NCBI GenBank assembly: GCA_023313575.1
Contig: JAJTTP010000006.1
Span: 1,860,001-1,924,000, forward strand
DNA: 64,000 bases
DNA from: Eutypella sp. D-1
Taxonomy: Eukaryota > Ascomycota > Sordariomycetes > Xylariales > Diatrypaceae
Reading direction: 5' to 3'
Made by a program: the position numbers and the translations under genes. Position 1 is the first letter of the stretch; the number at the start of each line of letters is the position of its first letter. This document shows positions 1 to 11,583 of this stretch, one piece after another. The notes under the pieces are model-generated. The model saw only the letters and a list, made by a program, of their open reading frames with translations, ran no database searches and was not told the DNA's origin.

Positions 1-3000
1 CTGAGACTACTCCGTTGCTATATTTACTCAGGAGACGAAGCATTCAATCAAATTGAGGTCGGATATGACAGGAACAGACTTGTTTCCATATGTGCCGAGT
101 AGGGTATGCATAGCAACACTTGTTTTCAGGAATGGGAGTATTTACTATAACTATAGACGTAATGATCGCAAGGTATGTGACATTCCCACATAGTTATGGC
201 TGCAGGTGTATTGCTTTATCAGCCTTCGTCAACTAAGATGGAACATGATTAGCACCACATAATCTCCAAGGAACCCGACTTTTGGCGGTCTAGGATTCCG
301 ACGTATTCGTCGACAAAATATTGGTATCGCTTATGCTGCATTGGTTTGCCAACGGCCTTTTTGTGGCAGAACCGCCTTTTGTCGACATTATTCAAGGGAC
401 GTCCGACAATTCATAGAAAAAAATGGACTAACTTGGTTAATTAAACTGTGTAGATTATTATATGTATCAGGAAGAGGGATCTTATATAGGAATACATCGA
501 TTCTGCCTATGAAATTTGGGCGGAAAAGCCTGTAAAGGAGGGCCACGAGGTGTGGGGGATCAATCTCTACAGGGAAAATGGTCCCCGAAATGATTCCAAC
601 TTGGGAATTATCCGAATAATATACGATACCCCTCACGAAGGAGGGACTCACCCCCACAAATCCAAAGCTTGGCCTACAGTTGATTATTGGGGGCATTGCA
701 GTTCATGTCCATCAAGTCGAATGGACATGAGAGAATGGATATAGTCTATGTAATGTGTAGGTAATTTTATATTGATAATTTCCGTACTCAATTAGGGTCA
801 TTACGAGGCCCCTCCTCTATTTACGAGAACGAAAGTAGATTCATGATCTGCCTGACGATAATGGGATATATGCCAAGTCGTGCGATCTGCTACGACAAAA
901 CAAAACCAACCGGCCGGAAGCCACGTTGCAGTTCTCTGTAATATTATGCAGGCTGGAGGAACTGTGGTTCCGTCGAATGAGCGACCATGCCTGGTAGTCG
1001 AACAACACTACGCAGCCTAACAAGCCTGAGCCATAGGTACTCTAGTGCTGTGCCCAATCACTGCTCCCATTCGTCTGCCCAATCCTTGCGCCTTGTGTTT
1101 TGGTAGACGTTAAAAAAATGCAGGAACCCCCTGTAAACAGAGCCGCATATGGACCACTCTGACTTCATGCCATCCGAAAACTTCTGTTCTCTTGCTTGTC
1201 GCCGTCACCACGCCCTCTTGTAGCTAGATGTTTCCCCTAAGGACCATGGATTCAGTGTATGCTATCATATGGGCAGCCGTACAAGTCAGGGATGGGTTGA
1301 TAAGCATACGGCACTTCATAAAGCCAATGGTATCGAATACGATGGAGTCCCTGTTAAGGTATAGAACGGGACGATCGGGAAACAATCCCACGTTTAGGGT
1401 CTTCCGCAATCCTTAGCCAATTTGGAGATTTGACCTTCAGAACTACGCCGAATTGTAGTAGTGGGTGATTTTGCTGCGATATTAAGACGCCCGACTGAGA
1501 GCTACTAGAGTGACGTATGTCCCATTATGCCTTGTGCACCTTGCCCCCCGACAGAGATTAGTGTCATGCATAACTCGTGTCACCGACAATCCATGGCGGA
1601 CTTGAAAACAGATATGGCTTCTAATTCGATGTGCTGAGTACAGAATGATGTGTTGCCATGTTCAAAGTTGCTCATTCTGGGCGATATCTACCGAGGGGAG
1701 AAGAATAACTATCCCATTGTCCATAGTCGCCGTGAGCCTTATTTATAGGCCGTGGGGAGCGCCACAATAGGGGCTGTGAGAGCGCCACGGGGGCGCACCA
1801 GAACAAACCCCAAAAGGGTATTTTCTAGCGCGACATGTGTTGTATAGGGCGAAGGACTGCTTCGAAGAGAGTTAGCCGCAGCGCGGGCTCCCTGTGGCTT
1901 ATTGCAGTCGATTGCCTGAAGCTGATTGCGGGGAATGCAGCACAGGACGCTGAAATAGGAGCCCCCATACGCTATCCCCGAGCCTTCAGACAACGTCACA
2001 ATAACCGTCATTGGAAGGGTTTTCTCTTATATATAGCGTTGGCGATATATGTATGAAGGACACCGAGATCGTACCCCAGGAGAGTTCATGGTATCTATCC
2101 ATGAGGCTTCCGGTATGAGCCTGGAAGAGTAGTCAATATAGAAAGCGTGGTTCCTTGGTCAGTGTCACCTTGAGTGATCGAGACTGCCCAAGTCGAGGAG
2201 TTGATAGGGAGAACCCGCAAATTCAGCCAGTCGGTTGGCGCATCTTGGGAAATTAAGAAGCGGTGGTAACTCTATATCTTGAGTTTCGCAACAATCCATG
2301 CGTCCCATCCAGCCCCTTTTAATAGTGGATACCACACTAAAATATCTTCACAGGGGTCAACATACTTCATCTCTCGAGTGCATATATCGAAAAAGATCTT
2401 ACACCCTAATGGTCAAACAACACGACTGAGATAATACAGGAGTCTATCGGCACTTAGCCCAACGCATACGCCTCCCACAATATTCAACCTAGGTTCTACC
2501 AAACCATTTGCTATTGGGAAGCTCAAGCATTGGAAGACTATTGGTTGGGGGGTTCGTTTCTTCGCGGGCGCGGGATTCAGTTAAGGCATACGTATAGATT
2601 GCACCATGGATATTCAACGTGCTTGTGACGTTGAGGGGTACCCGCGAATCAGGAAGATTGGCGTAGTATGCATTGCTGTCCGGGCCGGGGGTGTTGGATG
2701 CAGGGGTCAGTGAAATGTACATACACGGACATGCCCAGCTCTTGCGTGTTCAATGCAGCCGATGAAGAGCTTGCCATGTATAGCCTTACTCCTGGGTAGC
2801 CTATGATGATCCTGGCTACAGCACAATCATGAGACAACAAAAAGCTGCGGAGACTGCATATTGAACTTGTACTTAACCAAATTCTGAACTAAGCCGCCCG
2901 ACTTGTGTTGTCTTTTAGCCCAAGACTAGCAGACATCCTTGAGCCATCTTTTCAAAGTGATATCCCTCCACCTTCATAGCCTACCGACAGACTCAACATA

Positions 3001-3397
3001 CCTAACGCACCTGAATAAATGAGGTACAACTCTAATCTAACATGTTCCATTAAACCTACCGATGGGGATGCAGTAGCTCACCTTTTTGACAATGCCACAC
3101 ACCCCACCTGACCATGCTCACCGTATCCCCTAGCAGTGCCGAGTTGAAGGCGGATAGGACAGTCACTACTCGACATTTTTCTTCTCGACTGGGTTTACCG
3201 CGCACGGTCCCGCGATTATCATTATTGCTATAAAAGCCACGCAACCCGCAAGACGTCTCCATAACCTTCAACGATTCATCCCACCTCATCTCATCATTCA
3301 GTATCGGCTCGCAACAGCTAAAGGCTACCCGAGATACTAAGAATATTATTCACAAGACGCTGAGTCGCTGGAACTAATTGCCAACCCCTGAATCACA
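1..3397. other. gene-free stretch
   Basis: No reading frame on either strand exceeds about 100 codons, and none shows a recognisable motif or splice-joined extension. Base composition is close to balanced with many TA steps and stop codons in all frames, as expected of old decayed sequence. I see no tRNA, terminal inverted repeat or direct repeat. Confidence 0.6.
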
Positions 3398-3813
3398 ATG
3401 GGCAACTCGCCTTCTAGCTCCACGGCGGAAACGTAAGATACCCCTAAGCAACCCCCACCCCCAGATAGCCTCAAGTCGAAGTTCTCGTGATGCATTAATA
3501 ACGACCCATCGTAGCCAGAAACGATCGAGGCAAAAGACAAAGCCCATCATCATCCCCAGACCTTTGACTCCTACACAGTCGACTCAGGAACCTCCAAGGG
3601 CAGAATCTAGCGGGGCTGACGAGACGGAATCGGCGGCAGCTGGAGGGAGTAGCCAAAACCAATAGCCTCGGAGGCTTTGTAGGCATATTTTGGAGAGCTG
3701 TGGACGAACTATATGTTTGGGGTAGATGGGAGCGTACTTCGAGTATGTTCAAGCATCGCGGAAGTTCGGATTGCTATTAAGTATCAGGATCATAAGGACC
3801 TCGCGTCTCTATA
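3398..3813 (+). pseudogene. decayed ORF with RIP-like nonsense codons
   Basis: From the ATG at 3398 one frame reads like a protein for about 138 codons. It begins MGNSPSSSTAET, continues with a Pro-rich stretch, then a segment containing AKDKAHHHPQTFDSY, and near the end GELWTNYMFGVDGS. It is broken by stops at 3434 (TAA), 3488 (TGA), 3512 (TAG), 3608 (TAG), 3617 (TGA) and further TAGs downstream. Each of these can arise from CAA, CGA or CAG by a single C-to-T change, the pattern left by repeat-induced point mutation. The MGN start would suit N-myristoylation. I do not recognise the family with certainty. Short introns were considered, but the spacing (33 nt) is too small to remove the first stop. 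Confidence 0.5.
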
Positions 3814-6800
3814 AAAGCGATTATCGCACGATTACTAGGCACTCTTTATTACAATAAACCCATCTAAACAACTACAAGTAATCACGTAGTGGTGTGTAGG
3901 AGAATACTCACTGTGTTTCTAGTCTGTGGAGCTGAAGTTAAAGCCTGCCCATGCCACTAGAAGACAGAACACCGTCCCTACATCTTGTTTATATGACAGA
4001 CCATTACGTGAATATGTCTTCGACTTAGCCGAGGAATGTAGTGAACAATTATATAATATGCCCAAGCTACCCGGTAGTAGTACACATCAGTATACAAGTA
4101 TTTCGGGTATCAGGGTTACACAATAATCTAGCAGATAAGATGGAGACAAGTAAAAGAGATACAACTGAATTGACACATAACTCGGAAGAGGTTACATGTG
4201 AATAGGCTCTCGAGGCTGTGTAAGTCGTTATCGTTTACCAAGACGCCCGGGTAATTGGTCACGCGGATATAATAGGTTTCTCCCGCTGTGTGTTAAATCA
4301 TGCGTCGCCGTAACGAGGAACTCATGGTACGAACTCCTCCGCTAAACTAGTAAGAACACTGGTAAATATCATACACCAACTGGTCTAGCTATTACTTCCC
4401 TTAACAGACGAGCTGGTATTGACTATGGCTCACTAATAGCAGGGATGGTGTGTTTTAGGTGATGTCCGTCTATGCGGGAATGATGATTTTAACTGGATTA
4501 TCCATGGTGGCAGTATCGCCTAAGCTGTTAGATCATTTCAGGGTGTCAAAAGGCCATTACCAAAGCCAATCAACAAAAGTAGAATGGAGGGGGCTGGGTT
4601 TGTGAGACCGAAGAAGTGCCTGCAGGAATCTGGCCGGGTCGGACTGCCTTCCCTCTCATGAGTAGGCAAGGCAACCTGGACAGTGAGGTACTTGTAGGCT
4701 GGGGGGTGGATCTCTGTGGATAATGCTTGTGGTATAAAATGTGCCTATGTTATAGTTCTTCCTAACGGTAGCCAGAGGGATTATCATGCTAAACGATTGC
4801 TAGAACTCATTAGTTTTTTTTTCGAGGGAAGAGGCTGGCAAAGCCCAGGGGAAGATTGATTCTGCCTAAGAACGTGGCCGTTTTTCTGATAATCTTCGCA
4901 CCTGAACAGTGTTCTTGGACGACGATAAGGATACCAATTGAATCAATAGGCTATCAGGCATGATACTTCGCGAGGAAATATTGATACCGGATACGGATGT
5001 ATGTCATTGTAAATTCTTTCGTTGAGGCTGCTACCCATGCCACAAATTTCTTGCACTGAGCTTGGCGCTGCACCTCGAGACACAACTGCTTACAACCAAT
5101 TTCAGAAACCACTCCACATCAATGTGCACAGGAAACGTCACTGCTGTGACAGTATATGCTGTAACTTAGACCGCTTCTTCTGCAACACTCGATCCCCGGG
5201 CCAGGTCGCAGAAGAGGCCATATAGACGTGTAGCGCTAAAAAAATCTTCGTATATTACGTAGCCTCGCCGGAAGCCAAGCATCCTGGTGTCGACTGGTAA
5301 ATTGTTCATGGATTATATCTTTGGTCGTGCAGGTGGTGCTTGGGTCCCATGCTAGCAGCCTATTTTGACACGGCTTCTCGCTGCCGATGCCGAAGCAGCT
5401 GAAAGCACTAGAAGCCTTCCTAGATGCACCTAAACTGGGGTTTCATGTAGTACAATACATGGTTAAACCTTGGGAAGCCTGGTGTAGGTATAAGTATGTA
5501 TCAATCAAGGCCTTAGGGGCTACGAGACCGGGGGATTACGAGCTTCTGAGGGTTTGTCTTGTACGTTAAACCTGAGCTGTTCCGGATCACTGCCTTGCTG
5601 CCGTCACGACTCCTATCAGTGATGACTCGAACGAGCAAAAGGTGAGTTTAACTGGTACAGGGGAGCGTTGCAAGGGAGTGTACTACATATGTACCCACGG
5701 GCCGGGGCTCGTTTGCTGTTGCTAGGGGCCAAGGTGAAGCAGGGGCTGTTGCCGAGTGACATTTGCAATGTGGCAGGGATAGAACCCCGGTGTTGTAGGT
5801 ATAATGGTACACCCTATATAGTACTATCTGCGTTAATCTCAAGCGCTCTTGAGTATGGCTTGTTTCCCTCAGGGACAGCAAGCTTCTCGAAGTGGTCTGG
5901 GGGAGGGGGGGGGGGGGTTGAAAGGAAGAATTGATTGTCTATCCCGTAGTTTCTTGATTGGAGTCCTTACTCTCGCTCATGTTCTTTTGTCTTCTTCTAT
6001 TTACCATAATTGTAGGCATCAGTACATAGATCAAGACTACCCGAACCGGCTTGACTCCTGGGTAGGTAGATATCTTTTGCTTAGGGTAACGCGGCCCTAC
6101 GGGGTGTTGGTGGGACGCTGACAACACGCTGTACCTAGTCGGTAAGCCGAGGGTTAGGGAGGATTAGCTATAGGAACACGATAGCTCTCGAAAACATCTA
6201 ACATATATCCCTGAGGCGAGCAAATTTAGGAGTGTCATTTGTATTATCCGAAGTCCGAGGCGACATACAGGAGACTGATGAGAACTTGGACCCTACGTCA
6301 TCGCCCACAGTATGTAGTCTCCAGTGTATCTATCATCTTATTGCGATACGGGAATGGGAGAGCTAGATGGGGTGGAGACTTGAGTCATATCGGGCCTAGT
6401 CAGCTAGTATAGATACGGGTCGGAAAGACCGTCTTTGCAGCTCATATATAACTACAAGGACATAGCTCGGCATGTATCGCGACAATGGCCTGTATTATCT
6501 AGTGAAATTTACTGTGAACTGAGCGGAGGCGTTGGGGTAGACAACCCTGTAGAGCGGAATAGCCGATGACAGCATTGCAAGATTTGGCGCAAGACGGCTT
6601 GATCGCATTTTTTGACAGCGGAAGAACACCCGGACGGGGATCTGAAGCCCTGCTGGGCATGTAGGGGCTATTGTGGAGCACACAATCGCCCGAGCTCTAG
6701 ATTTCTATTTCGAATACTCCACCAGGAAGATTTGTGCCCCTCAGAAATCACCGGAAGTCTCTAGTCAGGGAGGGATAAACAAGAAGTCTGCGCCCAGCGC

Positions 6801-8119
6801 CCCAGGCCAATGAACCGGCTTCAAATGAGTATACATAGTAGCATTCTGGCGCGTTTCTTGCCTCACGGTCAGAGATCGCGTTCGAGCAACCAGTAGGCAA
6901 CGGTGCGCGTCCCATTTATGTACATAACTACATCAAGACCTGAGGAAGTGACAGGGGTTCCGGGGCATTGTCCTATATCCCAGCAGGCGTTGGCGGGCTA
7001 GCCCGCTACCAGCGTATTAACTATTTTACTTCTCCAATTTATGACTGCAGGTGAAAATTAGATGTTAGGCTGTGAGTGTCCGAGTAGGCTCCAAGTCCCA
7101 TCCGTGATTCCCAACATGTTTTAATACCCTCCTTGTTTGAGCGTTTTCCATGGGTTCGTATGGATGGAAGTAACCCAATTCCTGCGAAGATCTTCCTTTC
7201 TAGTAATTCGACAGGGGGACTCCATTCAGCCTTGCATCCCCCCTGCATGCCAGATACCAGGTAAATCCCCGCTGCAGATCCATATGTAAGTAATTTAAGC
7301 CTTACCTACATCACGATAAAGAAAGAAATATTCTTTTGGTTAATTGATATGGGTCTGCGAAGCCGACAATATGAGAACCTCAGGGGGTGTTTATAATACA
7401 CTTGCATTATATCCCATGTCCTCCACCCCAACAAGTCGAGGACATAAGATTTCGGACGCCTCTCAGTGATGTGTGACAGGGGCAATGGCTCTGCCAAGTT
7501 CGTTCCACGACTCGCCCAAGAACAGGGTTCGACAGGCCTAATTTGATAGCCTATGATCCATTCTATAGCAAGGGCTGAGGTTGTGATGTTACGGCTACCT
7601 ATGTGATAGTAAGCGTTCACCGGAACGTTGTTCAACCCTCTCACTTTATGCCTGCCTCTGCCCCCTCCCCTCCCTTTTCTTGGACTCAGAAAGCGTGGAA
7701 AATACTTGATCTCTGAGGGTCGCAGCCTGATCTACGTAATGATTAATCGACTCAATTGACTAACATCTTCGGCGAGGATGCTGTATTCCCCACAAGTACT
7801 CCACGGGACCGTTTGTGTGAACTCGTAGCACACGTCTCCATATCTACTTCCACAAGTTGTTCGCTTTATTGCTCACGTAATTGCGAAGATGCGACTTTTA
7901 AATCTATCGCCGACTGTCTTAGATAGTTCCGAAAACTGTTTATTGGTATATACGTTGGGGCGGAAGTGGGCAATTTACTACACGGGCACTTGATTATACT
8001 GGCAATCAACATTTCGTAAGACCTCACTGATAATACTTATGATGTCAAGCAGCTTTATAAAATTTAAACTCGTTCCATTCTAATACTTTGCAGGTAGGAC
8101 TGCTAGTGGCTGTGTCCTT
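3814..8119. other. gene-free stretch
   Basis: Only short, unconvincing frames occur (the longest is about 112 codons at 7306-7644 on the minus strand, with no motif). A G5-A-G13 tract lies at 5899-5917. No transposon termini or RNA genes were seen. Confidence 0.55.
5899..5917 (+). repeat. poly-G tract (G5 A G13)
   Basis: A 19-base run of G interrupted once by A, in otherwise non-coding DNA. A nearly identical tract (G6 A G13) lies on the same strand at 44717-44736. Confidence 0.9.
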
Positions 8120-9034
8120 CTAATATTCGTCATCGACGTAATCATCATCATCATCATCCTCGTCCAAGCTGAGATCCGAGATCGACCACGCGAACTCTTC
8201 ACTTTCACTGTCTCCGTCGTCCAGCAAACTGGCACCAAGTTTTTTCCGTCCAGGCTCTTTTGATCCGGCCCGCGGCTCGGGACTTGGACTCTCCAATGGC
8301 ACACTAGTGCTAGACCGTCTACGGAGGACCAGCTTCTTCTCCCTCCGGGGCCTACCCGACGGGGTCGGAATGTTCTGTTTCGGCTTCTCACCGGTCACCG
8401 CTGTAGCTTTACCTCTTCTCGCGGCACCCTTGGATGGCCGCTTGGCCTGCCCATTCTTCCCCTTCTTCGACCGCGAACGGTTGGTCTCACCGCCCCACGC
8501 ACGCACGACCTCATTTATCTTCTGGTGGATCTGAGACCTAGCCTCTCCGCGCGCGACGCCGGCGCGCATGAGGTTGTCGTAATCGGTATGGATGTGTCGA
8601 ATATGGGCCCTGACGGCAAGCGCGGCCCGCTCCTCGACATCGAGCTTGCCGGTCCTGCCAACACGACGACTACGCTTCGCCATCGCGCGCCCCACGATCT
8701 TCGCGACGGACTCCTCCGGAGTGCCGGGAAACTGCGCAAGCACGGCGGCACGGAACTCCCGCTCGAGCTTCTCGTCCTTCCGGAGCACGGCCTGCGCCCG
8801 CTTGTCGCGCGTCGCCTCGTGCGACTCCTGGACTGCGTCGCGTATGTGCCTCGGCACCCGGATTCCTACCGCGTTGTTTTTCGCGTTAAGCACCGTGTAG
8901 ACCGTCTGTCCGGCCTCCTGGGTCTGTTTCCGACAGTGTGACGTGATATACACGTTCCCCTTCGGCACGAAGACGTAATTCTGTGGCATTTTGGACTGGA
9001 ATGGCACAGTGGGTTCGTGGTGTCGCAATGACAT
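8120..9034 (-). CDS. DUF2293-type basic nuclear protein
   Basis: Single-exon gene of 304 residues. The N-terminal part contains QNYVFVPKGNVYIT and a conserved core at about residues 95-185 with FPGTPEESVAKIVGRA and VRAHIRHIHTDYDNL. This matches my recollection of the fungal DUF2293 family, whose function is unknown. The C-terminal third is strongly basic (RSRSKKGKNGQAKR, then RRGK repeats), consistent with nuclear or nucleic-acid association, and ends in a run of Asp. The first ATG at 9034 is used; a second ATG at 8989 sits directly before the conserved QNYVF segment and could be the real start. Divergent genes are absent upstream. Function is inferred from composition only. Confidence 0.7.
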   Translation of the reverse strand: MSLRHHEPTVPFQSKMPQNYVFVPKGNVYITSHCRKQTQEAGQTVYTVLNAKNNAVGIRVPRHIRDAVQESHEATRDKRAQAVLRKDEKLEREFRAAVLAQFPGTPEESVAKIVGRAMAKRSRRVGRTGKLDVEERAALAVRAHIRHIHTDYDNLMRAGVARGEARSQIHQKINEVVRAWGGETNRSRSKKGKNGQAKRPSKGAARRGKATAVTGEKPKQNIPTPSGRPRREKKLVLRRRSSTSVPLESPSPEPRAGSKEPGRKKLGASLLDDGDSESEEFAWSISDLSLDEDDDDDDYVDDEY

Positions 9035-10302
9035 GGTGAAGAGTAGTTTAATGAGAGTAGTGTAATGAGTGATGAGGATAAAAGTGCTTTAAGTCTTCTC
9101 GCAAGTGGTGTCCTAATGAATGCAACAAAACTACAAATGGGTTCGTTCCTAAATTCTCGTGTTAAAGCTTTAGTTTCAAAATGAAGAACGCAGCAAACAC
9201 AACCAGTGAGTTCGCTGTTACCTTAACACTTGGAAAAAGAGAGAATCCGAAAAAAATTTTCGGAGTGAAGAAAGAACACTTATACGCCTGTCTGTAATGC
9301 CGAAGCAAGAACTTCTCGGGGATGGATTGGTTTGCATACCATATTTATATATCCGAGGGTGTCGGGGTACAGGAACGTCCTGTGCCGCTCATTGAGTAGT
9401 CTGGAGAACTGCATCAAACAAATGCGTTAAACAGCTGGTCGATGAAAGAATACTCTACGATGAAAGAGCGCGGTTTGAGCCCATGGTGAACAGGCACACA
9501 ATACAGGGAGGGATGTCTCGCAGCTTCTAGACAATGAGACTGAGTCTTAGCATGAATGGCATGGTGAAAGGACGAAGTAAACAAAGCCTAGGTTTAATAC
9601 GGAGATCTTTCCAAGCTGCTATGATTGGTCCAGGCGCCGAGGCGAACGCCTAATTAGGCAACCAAGTTATAGACTTAATTAAGTAGTTCTTACCTAAGCA
9701 ATCGGTTACATGCATTTTACGTAATAGCTGATATTATGTATGTAGATAGATATAACGCAAGATCGAGGTTTTCAGAGCTTGGGTAAGCGACAACAATGGA
9801 TGTGGAGTATGAAATTTCCCTCGGCTTAAACTTAATATTTCTGCTAACCTGCGCAGTCGAATTGATATTGGGTATCTCTGTAATCATTTTGTTGAAGGGT
9901 AGCCCTCCAACTGCCTGCCTCGTGGTAAGGGAGGATCGAACTGCACATGTGTGAGTGGGTGGAACTAGAAGAGCCTCGAGGCATGTGACAGACCCTTTCT
10001 AAGAGACATATAAACGACCGACATGATCCGGAACCAGCGATGCTCTCCGTCCAGGGGCCCGGGTGTGGAAGAACCTCTTGACCTTACGACCTTACGAAGC
10101 ACAGCCATATTCTTCTTGTCGTGGATGTTGGTTCAGATTCCATCGGAAACTGTGCCTTCTCAGTCGACCGCATGGAGGGAGTCGACCTTGGGCCAAAAAC
10201 TGATGTTGCCGGTTGTTCGCTTCGCAGGTGAGGAATGCGCTATTAGCACAACGAGTGATGGCGATGTAAGTAAGTGTTTTAGTGCGTGCGCTTGTAGTTG
10301 CC
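9035..10302. other. intergenic region
   Basis: Upstream region of the DUF2293 gene and downstream region of the Alb1-like gene. No coding frame is supported. It contains AT-rich stretches and nothing I can name. Confidence 0.55.
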
Positions 10303-10754
10303 TCAAATATTCTCCATATCGACGGCCATCTGTTCATCGATCATTCTCTCATCTCGCTTCGTCTCGTCTTCGGCTTCGGGAGCATCTGCAGAAACAGACA
10401 GTGTTAGTTAGTCGACGTCCTGCCCACTACAGAATCGTATTGTAAGTGGTAGATGAAGAATAATGACCTACCCTTCATCTCTGCCTCATGCTGACCCTCT
10501 TCCTCGGCTTTGCGCTTGAGCGCATGTCCTAACTTGCGCTCAAGCTTCCGCCTCTTCTTCGCGCTTATCGCGGCGTTCGGTCCGCTCGTAGGTAATAAGC
10601 CAGGCCTTGCGCCTCTCTTGGTGTCTGCCTTGGCGATACGGTTTTCCTTCAATGCGACTTTGTCCTTGTTCTTCTGCGCCTGCTTGCGCGCCTTGGCCGC
10701 GCGTGCGGCGAGTCTGTTCTTCGAGGGCCCGTTCGGATTCTTAACCGAAGGCAT
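10303..10754 (-). CDS. Alb1-like ribosome biogenesis factor
   Basis: Two exons, complement(10472-10754, 10303-10385), give 121 residues. The donor GTAGGT and acceptor CTGCAG flank an 86-bp intron, and joining restores frame as EMKDAPEAEDE before a TGA. The protein is Lys/Arg-rich (SKNRLAARAAKARKQAQK), has the segment GARPGLLPTSGPNAAISAKK, then a basic helix KRRKLERKLGHALKRK and an acidic tail. This layout fits fungal Alb1, the small nucleolar shuttling protein that accompanies Arx1 on pre-60S subunits. The family assignment rests on recall of fungal homologues. Without splicing the frame runs on into intron sequence and loses the acidic tail. Confidence 0.72.
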
Positions 10755-11583
10755 GTTGTCGGTGTGTTGTATTATGGTCGTGGAAGCTGACAGCTAGTGA
10801 TTGTGCGAAAGTGTGGTGAAACAAAAATATGCGACGAGTTGTCAGATCGAAAATGTTTTTGCAGAAAAGAAAAGAAAAAAAGTTATAGAGGGGCATTGCA
10901 GATATGCAAATATCAGAGTATAAGGGGTCTTCACTAAGTCAGCAGGTTAGTATGCACCTAGGTACCCACGATGTAATGAAAGTACCTACGGATAGGTATG
11001 TATGAGAAACGTCTTAAAACAATCCCTAACTTTCGAAGCATTTAATCGGAATTTACAGCTTAGATTTAACCGGCTTATGCCATGTTCATTCACCAGGCAT
11101 TTTACGAATTCCTCCTTACTTTTAGGTGTATTCTTACTATTACCTAAGTACCTAGGAACATACCTACCTAGGTACCTAGGTACCTAGGTACCTAAGTAGA
11201 TACATGTAGTGATTACCAGGTAGGTAGCCAACTGATTGTAGCGAATAATTATTATTGAGCGCCCTTCGAACCCGGGTTTAGTAAAGTCCGTGCAACAGAT
11301 AAGAGGACGGATAAGACAACGTCTCGTAGAAAGTGGAACCGCCAGTGAACCCCTCATTTAGTATCTCGATTCTTAGATATCAAGTGTTGTATTTCAATCA
11401 TACATCGACCTGACCGGCCCGAATGATTCCTTTACTATATACACTAGTGCCGTAGGACATGTACTTTGTTGAGACCGTGCACGCGACGCGTTCCCGTACA
11501 CATTACTTATCAAACTCAGCTACGTCTGGTATCACTGTAAACGCCTCGTGGGTGATACATTCGCTGCGACGAAGCCAACGAAG
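10755..11583. other. intergenic region with TACCTAGG repeats
   Basis: Separates the divergent Alb1-like and 2EXR genes, so both promoters should lie here. The middle carries an array of TACCTAGGTA units. No coding frame is supported. Confidence 0.6.
11141..11199. repeat. palindromic TACCTAGG repeat array
   Basis: Repeated TACCTAGG/CCTAGGTA units with a few variants (TACCTAAG, CCTAGGAA). Each unit is self-complementary. Single copies of the same motif recur elsewhere in the window (for example around 27350, 36265 and 62995), so it is a genome-wide simple repeat rather than a local device. Confidence 0.85.

Noticed and set aside
3431..3463. 33-bp intron that would remove the first stop of the decayed ORF
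   Set aside because: Too short for a fungal intron, and it does not remove the other five stops.
7306..7644. 112-codon minus-strand frame in the 8-kb empty region
   Set aside because: No motif, no promoter signals and composition like random sequence.
10023..10445. 140-codon plus-strand frame
   Set aside because: Lies opposite the last exon and intron of the Alb1-like gene; no motif, composition of a shadow frame.
11255..11285. GGGTTCGAAGG resembling a tRNA B box on the minus strand
   Set aside because: The flanking bases do not form a T stem, and no cloverleaf or A box is found.
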